From positions 310,001-374,000 of the forward strand of contig JBBELK010000631.1 of NCBI GenBank assembly GCA_037783545.1: 64,000 nt of DNA, read 5' to 3'. Below are positions 56,367-64,000 of the stretch, in pieces; the first letter of the stretch is position 1; every line of letters begins with the position of its first letter. The translations under genes were made by a program, and so were the position numbers. Source of the DNA: Henricia sp. BOLD:AAB3569. Taxonomy: Eukaryota; Echinodermata; Asteroidea; Spinulosida; Echinasteridae. The notes beneath the pieces are model-generated. The model worked only from the letters and a program-made list of their open reading frames with translations, did not search any database and was not told the origin of the DNA.

Positions 56367-57583
56367 CGACTCCGACACAAGGCCACATCTTGAATAGTTT
56401 CTCTTGGAAGTTTGACTAAACTTGTAAGATTGTCTGCAGATCATTCAGCCATTTAATGGAGCATACATCAGTTTGTACATGTCGCGTGTTGTATAAATAA
56501 TGCAACATGGGTAAGAATTGAGAATTTGATCATAAATATTTCCTAAAAATGACTTAACGAGCATCATACTCAGTCGTACATAGCATTACTTCTTTTTTTA
56601 GCCAGTCTTAGTTATAAAGCCATGTTTTGTAAATTTTGTAAATTGTTTCCCACACAAACACAATTCAAAATGTCAACTCAAAGCAGTTCTAGTTAGTGAC
56701 TAGGCCCTAATTATTTTATTCAAAGTTGACAAACTTACATAGTTTTGTCATCTTTGAATAAATGCACAACAAGCATTCCAACAATTAACGTTAGTGATTG
56801 TTCATGTGCACGTGCGTGCTTGTTGAAAACAATGCACAAACTGAAACAGATATCGGGAACAGATCGACATCTTGACATGGTCGATCACACACCAAGTTTT
56901 ACCCATTTTATCAATTTGATAGTCGCCATTTTTTCTTGTGACGCACTTCGATATTCGACCGACAATTTTTCTTGTATCTAGCCATTCTAACACCAATCAT
57001 TTTGTTCGAAAACATCCGAAACATCCCATGACCAAATAAAACAAGCTGCGATGAAATCCCGGTAATATTTTGAGTAGAAATTCTGAAAACGAGTCATTTA
57101 CCTCGTCATGAATTCTCGCCCAGTCAAGAAAAAATGTTTATTATAATAATAGTCTGGTTCCTTGAAACGCTTTCCATTGTGAAATCGTGCAACAACCCTA
57201 GGCATGCTGACCAAGCTTTTCTTCAGAAAGGTAATGTAGCGTGAGGGCGCTATTTAGTTTTTGTGGTGCCCAAAAAAATCTTGGAAGCTGGACGAGATCA
57301 AGTTTTAAATAAACTGATATTTGTTCATTCAGAGACCTCGCCCAATACTTAATTCAGGAACTTTTCGAGGAAATTGTTTCTGAAATCCCATTGTACAATA
57401 TCAGTAAAAATAAAATTCATTAAAATTAGAAATTGCTAACTTCATTCTATAACAAAGTTGTCTGTTGGTAGGCCTACCCGCTATCAAGAAATTAAAATGG
57501 AATTATTGCGTCGGTCCAAATTCCTTCCTCCATGGTCCAAACATAGAGCAAGGAAATGCTCTATGGTCCAAACGATGTTGAGA
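56367..57583. other. CARF: CARF 5' intron or upstream region
   Basis: No exon recognised; short frames only. It would be intronic if the exon at 57978-58024 is real. Confidence 0.4.
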
Positions 57584-57800
57584 GGAAGTAATTTTGCCCA
57601 TTCACGACGCGGTATGTACTATCATGGATCTATGGTTTCCTGGGAAAACGCTAAAAACTCAACGTGCTCGGGCGGGACTCGAACCCACGACCGCCTGCAG
57701 ACTAGGCAGACGTCTTTAGAGAATTTAGCGTGTTCTCGGGAAACGCACCGAGTACATACATGTAATGCATACCGCGTCGTGAATGGGCAAAATTACTTCC
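57584..57800. mobile_element. MITE with perfect 33-bp inverted tips and an internal tRNA B box
   Basis: The tips GGAAGTAATTTTGCCCATTC... at 57584-57616 and 57768-57800 are exact inverted copies, implying a young insertion. The inside has GGGACTCGAACCCACGACCG, which on the - strand is a tRNA-like B box. Lies upstream of the firm CARF exons. Confidence 0.87.
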
Positions 57801-57977
57801 AGAAAGAATTGGAAAGTTGATAAGGACTTCAGACCGTGTGCAAAACATGAGACATGCTGTTTCCTCACAAAATCTTAAATTTTTCCAGCTAAAAATTTTG
57901 GGTTTTCTGCACATTCCATTGCTAGATGATCAGTCTTTTTAAAGAGAAAAAAATGTGTTCAACTTCCCAATTCATAC

Positions 57978-58024
57978 CTTACTCCCACCTAACAATTTAA
58001 GTGACATTGTTGCCGATTGGATTC
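57978..58024 (-). CDS. CARF: Candidate small upstream exon of CARF
   Basis: This 47-bp segment has an acceptor (CTTTCAG) and a donor (AAG/GTATGA). It contains ATG at 58007 that would add MSLKLLGGSK and end in phase 0, reading straight into the first firm CARF exon (IGMDEPS...). The frame is open upstream of the ATG too, so it may be an internal exon. It shows no clear homology, so CARF may instead start at ATG 55913. Confidence 0.4.
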
Positions 58025-58434
58025 CTGAAAGTTTGAAAATACTTGTTACTTTGTTTGATCTGCTATATACATGTACAACATGGATTTCATTTTTGTAAAG
58101 AAAGAAAATATTACTCTCAATTCAAAAGAAAAAACACCATGAACATTGATAACTCATTTTATTTCCAAGGTTCATGCAAATGAAACAAATCATACTCGAG
58201 GCAGACCTTTCAACTGAGACATTCTGAATATTTAAATCAGTTTCTGAAAACACTTTTTAAGTTGGGTTTTATTTAGCAATTTACAAGTCACAAAGCCATG
58301 GCAGTAATTTCCAAGGGGCGATCTTGTTTTCAAAGGGCACCAAAACAGCATCGATATTTCGCTGAAAGATTCATGAAAAAAGTTTATATCCTGGCTTCAG
58401 TTTGTGGGTAGACAAGATATTTTGAAAGCAACTA

Positions 58435-58609
58435 CAGTAAACTCTCGTTATAACACCCTTCTGATATAAAGCTTTTCTCGATATAATGCTCTCGATATAA
58501 GTCTCGGCCATTATTCTCTGCATTGTGTATGCACTGGTTATAGCGCTCTCTGGATATAAAGCTCAAATGTTTTTGGACCGTTGAAGAGCGCTATAATGAT
58601 AATTTACTG
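58435..58609. mobile_element. pogo/Tigger-like MITE
   Basis: 175 bp with tips CAGTAAACTCTCGTTATAAC and complement of TATAATGATAATTTACTG, flanked by TA. The tip and TA duplication are typical of pogo-type Tc1/mariner elements. Confidence 0.82.
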
Positions 58610-59049
58610 TACATGTATGTTGTTCTAATAATGTAGTAACCAAAAATTCAACAATTCGTCAAACTTTTCAAAATTGAGTTTGCCCAGTAGTTTGAAAACG
58701 GCCAAATGGGTCATTCTATGAAGTTGGGTCACAGCTGATCTAAAGCAAATTTTTTTTTCGTTATGTTTCAAAATGTGGCCCATTTTCATGGAAAGAGCTA
58801 AATTCATGTACACATTAACTAAAGATTTCATTTAGAACTTTGTAACTAACTTTTGCACTGCAAACTGGTTTTGTTGGTTTTTATACAATCGCTAGGGGAA
58901 GTTTGTGATTAAAACTATGAAATCTTTGTACAAATATCTCTACTTTCAAGACTGAAATGCAACTTTCCCTACCCCCTCCAGTTTTTCCCATCAATTCCAG
59001 TTTGCACCCTCCCTCCCCCTCCCCCTCCTTGCAGGCAGCAGATATCCCA

Positions 59050-59106
59050 TCATGCAACTGACAACGTCTTCAGATTTGATATACACTTGTTGAGGATCTC
59101 CTTTTC
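59050..59106 (-). CDS. ATP5PB: ATP5PB last exon
   Basis: Acceptor TATTACAG; encodes EKEILNKCISNLKTLSVA then TGA at 59052-59050. Matches human EKETIAKCIADLKLLA and lacks the short human tail. A 3' processing signal could not be placed with confidence. Confidence 0.93.
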   Translation of the reverse strand, partial: EKEILNKCISNLKTLSVA

Positions 59107-62100
59107 CTGTAATAAAAAAAAGAAAAGGAAAATGATTAGTAAGCAAATGTCCCAGAAAAAAATGCTCTTAGCATAAACAGGTCTCCGGCTAATATCTCAT
59201 GCAATCTCTATCACTTTTGATTGATATTCAATCAAAGGACCTTGGGTAATTTCTGCAGGTCGTGGGTTCGATTCCAGGCCGGCCTGCGTCCGTGGTGTTC
59301 ATGACCTTAAACAAGGCACTTTGCCATAAATTGTCTCTCTCCACCCAGGAGAAAATTAGTACCTGTGGGGGTAGTGAATGTGTTGTGTGATTAGCTCATG
59401 AGTGCCTACCAGGCACCTGGGGCTGTCTACTCCCCAGGGAGCCGAGATGGTTGAATTAAGGAATGTTATCAAGAGCGCAATGACCAGGGGTAATAATATA
59501 ACTCGTACCTGCTGTGGAGTGATGCTCTTGACCACGTTTTCTTCGATCCAGCGTACCATGTGACTCTGCTCCAAACGTTTCTGCATATTGTCCATTTCCA
59601 CTTGGTAATCCTGTCATGAAAGCATACATATAAAGTTTTTAGTTTCTGAAAATAGGGGCCGTCCAAAGTTGTCAACATTTTCAGTTCTACAGAGAGTTGT
59701 ATTTTTCAAGACCCCCTCCCTCCCCCTGAAATACTACTAAACAATTTTATGGTAGTACATGTACCATGAAATGTCAACATTGTACAGTGCAAGTCCTATG
59801 TGGCCCTCGACCCCCTCCCCACTCTTTGTAGAACCGTCAAAATGTTGACAACCTTCATGAGAATCAGAGAGTCTTGTTTTCAACATCGGCAGCCCAATTA
59901 TTGTGCTGCGCCATATTTGAAAGTTTGAAAAGGATGACGATGTCAACCATGCAACGATTGCATGGATGACGTCAAGATTGATGCCTTGTTTCCCGACTCC
60001 CACACGCCATGAAATATGTAAAAATCTGTTGTGTCCTGACTCACGCCCTCTCAAGTCCGGGCGCCAAACTGAAAAAGATGGCGACTCACATGAAGCGTAC
60101 AGAGATAGGCAAACCTTTGCAAGTGTTGTCCCTTCCTTTAACCGATAATGCAGTGGAATGTTTCTTCACTAAAGCCCCAGTCTTGTTAGAGATTGAGAAA
60201 TTGGAAACACTCCTCCCTGTTTTTGGCTGCAAGAGAAAGAGTCTGAACCACTGTGAAATCATGTCATATGATGTGATGCTGTCATTTTTATCGTGTGACT
60301 TACCAGTCTCTTTTTGACCTCTTCACCGACATTCTTCAGCCGATCCCGGTACTCAATTTCCAACTGCATGTCAACATTTTCCTGAATAAACAACAAATAA
60401 ATTGCATTTTTTACAATTCAAACGTTTCTCCAAAGGAAAATATTATAAACAGGGTAATCGACCTACACAGATGTTCTACACACATGTTCTACTTCTTTGG
60501 GTTTCCCCAAGATCTCTGACACACCAGGCAGATGCTCTACCAGCCGAGTTAAGAGGCACAGTGGTCTACTCCTCAGGTTTCCCCAAGACCGCTGACACAC
60601 CGGGCAGATGCTCTACCAGCCGAGTTATGAGGCACAGTGGTATACTCCGTCAGGTTTTCCCCAAGACCTCTGGCACACCAGGCAAATGCTCTACCAGCCG
60701 AGTTAAGAGGCACAGTGGTCTACTCCTCAGGTTTCCCCAAGACTACTGACACACCGGGCAGATGCTCTACCAGCTGAGATATGAGGCACAGTGGTATACT
60801 CCGTCAGGTTTTCCCCAAGACCTCTGGCACACCAGGCAAATGCTCTACCAGCTGAGCTATGAGGCACAGTGGTATATTTCCTCAGGTTTTCCCCCAAGAC
60901 CTCTGACACACCGGGCAGACGCTCTACCAGCTGAGTTATGAGGCACAGTGGTGTACTCCCTCAGGTTTCCAACTTTGAACCGTCGTTAAAGGGGAAAGCG
61001 GAGTGCAACTTTACGCTATTTCGTTGTGACAGGTCACATACGTATTATGGGTTGCATGACTCACTTTCCTGGCCTCAAAGAGATAATTGCGTCCGTCCAG
61101 CCTCCACTGTTCTTTCTTCTCAGCTGCTATGGCATCGGTGAAGATTTGTATGCCTTCTGCTTTGCAGGCGTTGCCTTCTTCTAATTGCTCCTGCATATCA
61201 TGGATGAGAAACATGTAAACAAATTGAAGGAGGTTGAAGGAGCGTGTCCAGATCACATTTTTGACTACCCCATTTTTATCATGGGTATTGAGATTTGTCA
61301 TATCATTTGTCATATTTTTCTCATTACTATTCTGAAATTTCGCGTTCTCAATCCGTATATTTTCAAGGATATCGTCAAAAAACCTAGCCTGCGCGACTTA
61401 TACCACCTTTTTCTAGAGCGATCACATATCAGTGTTTTGCATCAGATTTTTCAAATTTTACTGCCAATTTTTTTCTTAGAAAATGGAATAAAATCCGAAA
61501 AGAATCGCGATTTTTGAAGGCCTAATATATGATTTGCAAGAAATTTGTTTTCTATATTTCTGGATTATAAGAGAATAACATATATAAGGAAGAGTGTTGG
61601 TAAACTAGCCAGCAGAAACGTCAGCTACATAAATGCGGGAATGCTTAAAAAAAAATTCAAAATCCATGCATTTTTTTCCCCGTTAAGTGAGAGTTAAAAA
61701 ATGTGTGCACACACTTTTGAAAATGAAACACCTTTAGTTGTTAATTTATTACAAAAAGTATCATCTTAAAAAGAAATAAGCATGTTGTGTTTGTTCACCG
61801 TTGCTATCAACACTCTGAGTAAGGTTTTTCTTGTCAACTCATGAAGTAACATTTTTGGTCATTGCAAATGATGTAATGGCCTTTAAGTTGAATCGAAATT
61901 GATTTCTTCTACAAACCTGTATCTTTCTGTCTGCATAATCTGCAACAACAGGCCCAAACCACTTGACAGCAAACACCAGCAAACCAATGGCCACTACACC
62001 ATGGACTGTCTCTGGTCCTAACACGTAGATTTCCTTGTTGAGAAGGTACATGACGAGACCGAGGCCATAAACATAGGGCCCTGGCGATAAAATAAAAAAA

Positions 62101-63329
62101 TCTTCTAATCACCACACTTTGTCATCAATAAAGCAACACACAATGCACAAGTACATGTACATTTAATTAATATTTTAAAATTTTCTGCAAATTTGTAATA
62201 ATTAAAATGATTCAACCAAATCGGATGAGTTAGCAGTTATGTGTTTGACCGACGCAGATTTGTCTGTACGCAACATATGCGCACTGTACACTATACTTGG
62301 GCGATTCCATCGTTCTTGATACTTAAAAAAAAAAACATTGCCGAATTTCTGCCTGTGACATGCTAAACAACTTTGTGCCTTAGCTTTGCTTCATAATGAC
62401 GGATTACTTGTTCAGCAAGACATGCTATTGTTCGTTTGGATGTAAAATCAATAAAAGGTAGCCTTTTTCAACTTTGAAGATTTCATTGCAATAAATCACA
62501 GACAGAGGGCGCTGTTTTGAGTGCATCACATAAGGAAGACAGAAGGGAAAAGTTAAGAAAAAACATAAGACTTCAAGTTGGACTTGTGGCAAATTGCTGC
62601 AGTTTCTACCCCCAGTTTTGTCATGGCTTACAGCAGGCAACATGTAAAACAAACTCAAACAGCCATGGATTACAAAAGTTTCAGGAAAATTGAGAAAAAA
62701 GTGAAATCCTTTGTGCACAGTTGAATGTGATTTTCCTGTGTTTGCCTCTTGTGACATCGTGACCTTGGTCATGAATATGCATATTCACATTAGCATAAAA
62801 ACTAAAAACCTTTGTTTTAACCCCCAAAGCAAGCTCCAAATAGGATTTTTATGACTTTAACTGAGTAGAGTGATTTTAAAGCATAGATTTCATTGATAAC
62901 AATCCTAAATAAGGGGGCCCTTTAACATCTAGAATTTCCGACTACTTCCTGGAATTGCCAGGACAACGGGAATCGATTCCTACAAAAGACGGAATTGCAA
63001 TTCTAATTCCCAGCTCTGAATCGACTCAAGAGAGAAATCTGCCCAAGTTTACTTTGCACTCGTCTGGTTAAACAGCAAAAATACCCACTAACTCAAACAG
63101 AGCTCTTGTTCATGAATATGTATAAGATATGGTATAATGATTGGATATAACACACATCCAGCCTGAGAATAATATTTCCTCTTACCTGTGACACCAGTTT
63201 TCTTCTCAATAAACTGAAACCAATCTTCAGGGACGAAACCGAACCGAACCTTGCCTCCATGTTCAGGGATTATATTGGGCATACATCGCTGTTGGCTGGT
63301 GTGAAATAGCAACTTTGGGGCTGCAGACA
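59050..63329 (-). CDS. ATP5PB: ATP synthase peripheral-stalk subunit b, mitochondrial (partial at 5' end)
   Basis: Inner-membrane subunit that ties the F1 head to Fo in complex V. Six exons, all in phase: about 63186-63329, 61917-62080, 61065-61190, 60304-60381, 59509-59610 and 59050-59106. Conserved marks in order are LLFHTSQ (end of the mitochondrial presequence), EHGGKVRFGFVPEDWFQF, KKTGVTGPYVYGLGL, a membrane hairpin ending FGPVVADYAD, then a long charged helix (EQLEEGNACKAEGIQ, EIEYRDRLKNVGEEVKKRLDY, NVVKSITPQQEKEIL) and stop. It aligns along its length with human ATP5PB but ends about seven residues earlier, at TLSVA. The start codon and most of the presequence lie in an exon beyond 64000. 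Confidence 0.95.
59225..59503 (+). mobile_element. tRNA-headed SINE, family B, touching an ATP5PB splice donor
   Basis: GCAGGTCGTGGGTTCGATTC, AAACAAGGCACTTTGCCATA, GTACCTGTGGGGGTAGTGAA, tail GAGCGCAATGACCAGGGGTA. It ends within about 10 bp of the exon edge at 59509, yet the donor GTACGA is kept. Confidence 0.88.
59509..59610 (-). CDS. ATP5PB: ATP5PB exon: stalk helix part 3
   Basis: Acceptor ATGACAG; donor GTACGA; 34 codons, phase 0 to 0. The core RLEQSHMVRWIEENVVKSIT matches human RKEQEHMINWVEKHVVQSIS. A SINE ends only a few bases past the donor. Confidence 0.94.
60304..60381 (-). CDS. ATP5PB: ATP5PB exon: stalk helix part 2
   Basis: Acceptor TATTCAG; donor GTAAGT; 26 codons, phase 0 to 0. 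MQLEIEYRDRLKNVGEEVKK matches human MALEVTYRERLYRVYKEVKN. Confidence 0.94.
60490..60975 (-). repeat. Tandem array of tRNA 5' halves in an ATP5PB intron
   Basis: Six units of about 77 bp (marks near 60514, 60591, 60669, 60745, 60823, 60901). Each on the - strand carries CTCAGCTGGTAGAGC, a tRNA D arm and A box, followed by ATCTGCCCGGTGTGTCAGAG, but no B box. Two such units lie at 44139-44240. Confidence 0.88.
61065..61190 (-). CDS. ATP5PB: ATP5PB exon: stalk helix part 1
   Basis: Acceptor ATGCAG; donor GTGAGT; phase 0 to 0, 42 codons. EQLEEGNACKAEGIQIFTDA and RNYLFEARK match human AQLEEAKQASIQHIQNAI and RHYLFDVQR. Confidence 0.94.
61228..61385 (+). mobile_element. AAAGGAGCGTGACCAG-family element, truncated, in an ATP5PB intron
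   Basis: GAAGGAGCGTGTCCAGATCA through AAGGATATCGTCAAAAAACC. It is then joined to a piece of the TGTGACCCGATCT family and lies 38 bp from the exon at 61065-61190. Confidence 0.78.
61535..61890 (+). repeat. Dispersed A/T-rich repeat I in an ATP5PB intron
   Basis: GGAAGAGTGTTGGTAAACTA GCCAGCAGAAACG, CTTGTCAACTCATGAAGTAA and ATTGCAAATGATGTAATGGC. Ends just before the exon at 61917. Confidence 0.62.
61917..62080 (-). CDS. ATP5PB: ATP5PB exon: membrane segment
   Basis: Acceptor TCGCCAG; donor GTTTGT; phase 1 to 0. Encodes PYVYGLGLVMYLLNKEIYVL and the hydrophobic VVAIGLLVFAVKWFGPVVAD that anchors the stalk. Confidence 0.95.
62087..63185 (-). other. ATP5PB: ATP5PB intron
   Basis: A/T-rich intron between the exons at 63186 and 62080. 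A scrap with AGAGGGCGCTGTTT near 62504; no clear element. Confidence 0.6.
63186..63329 (-). CDS. ATP5PB: ATP5PB exon: presequence end and N-terminus
   Basis: Donor GTAAG after 63186, phase 1. The acceptor is either AATCCAG before 63329 or TCTGCAG before 63320. Encodes SAAPKLLFHTSQQRCMPNII then EHGGKVRFGFVPEDWFQF. No Met exon is visible up to 64000. Confidence 0.9.
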
Positions 63330-63459
63330 CGCTGGATTGGTTCAGAAGAAATGATAACTGTTTAATTCCAACTATTCAGCATTTGCCATGCCACAGTTAC
63401 CAAAAGCAATCGACTTATCGATCACAATTACAATGTAACATTGACCCCGTTCTCACTAG

Positions 63460-63612
63460 AGAAATCGCTTCGTTCGACGATGATTCGACGAAGAGATGTC
63501 CTGATGTGAACGCATCGATGAAGGAAATAGCTTCATTCGATGAAGAGATCGCTTCATTCGACGAAGCAAATTTGTAATGTGAAAGGCTCCCTTCGTTCGA
63601 CGAAGCGATTTG
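63460..63612. repeat. Cluster of TTCGACGAAGCGAT motifs
   Basis: ATCGCTTCGTTCGACGA at 63465 and CTTCGTTCGACGAAGCGATT at 63592 are inverted, with TTCGATGAAG / TTCGACGAAG repeats between. May be a small palindromic element upstream of the ATP5PB exon at 63186-63329. Confidence 0.55.
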
Positions 63613-64000
63613 GTGGGCCTGTTACACAAGCGCGTTGTGCGTCAAGCGCCTAGCAAGAGTTGTTTTGGACGCGCCGCTGGAAAACCACAGGGCCGGAGTT
63701 GGGTCTTTCCACGCTAATGGGCCTATTTGAAAAATAAGTCACAAAATTGTGACATTTTTGTCTGTCCAGTTACATACGTATAAGGGGAAATTTGTACACA
63801 AGCTTTTCCAAAATGTATGTTGTGGCAGCATTTTCTGAACTTTTTTGGCAAAAGTTATCTCCCGAGAACAGTACACAGAAAGTTGGAGATAAACTTAAGA
63901 CATCTGAAAGGAATTATTCACTTATTTTTGCAGGATAATTACTGTAGCTTGGATAGTTTATATTATCTCATTAGTAATTTTTTGTTAGACGTTTAATATT
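63613..64000. other. ATP5PB: ATP5PB intron continuing past the window
   Basis: No Met exon or promoter seen, so the ATP5PB first exon is probably beyond 64000. Confidence 0.5.

Overview
This is a eukaryotic window from an animal genome, most likely an echinoderm or another ambulacrarian deuterostome. The reasons are GT-AG introns of ordinary metazoan length, an invertebrate-type neurotrophin, a CaRF-type transcription factor, tRNA-headed SINEs with the long middle region typical of sea urchins and sea stars, and very dense small palindromic DNA transposons. The species cannot be fixed from sequence alone.

Three protein-coding genes are supported. (1) A neurotrophin (NGF/BDNF family) lies on the + strand. 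Its main coding exon is 39399-40259, with a signal-peptide core, a His-rich prodomain, a furin site and a six-cysteine knot. A candidate promoter and first coding exon at 13943-14392 splice in frame to it across a 25 kb intron. (2) A calcium-responsive transcription factor (CARF, the ALS2CR8 family) lies on the - strand. Twelve exons with consistent splice phases run from 55919 down to the stop at 45635, and a small candidate upstream exon lies at 57978-58024. (3) Mitochondrial ATP synthase peripheral-stalk subunit b (ATP5PB) lies on the - strand. Its last six exons run from 63329 to 59050; the exon with the start codon lies beyond the window.

Layout: 1-13.9 kb is a repeat-rich upstream region with a striking cluster of full CRE palindromes. 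14-39 kb is the proposed neurotrophin intron, packed with MITEs, two long foldback elements and minisatellites. 39.4-40.3 kb is the neurotrophin coding exon. 40.3-45.6 kb is the convergent intergenic gap, with MITEs and a SINE-borne 110-bp tandem array. 45.6-58 kb is CARF. 59-63.4 kb is ATP5PB.

The most interesting points are the physical neighbourhood of a neurotrophin gene and CARF (in mammals CaRF was found as an activator of the BDNF promoter), the ATP5PB-neurotrophin linkage that echoes human 1p13, and an intronic CARF minisatellite made of repeated copies of an exon end together with its splice donor. There are also several well-bounded small transposon families whose target duplications can be read. 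No rRNA gene, CRISPR array or clear LTR element was seen.
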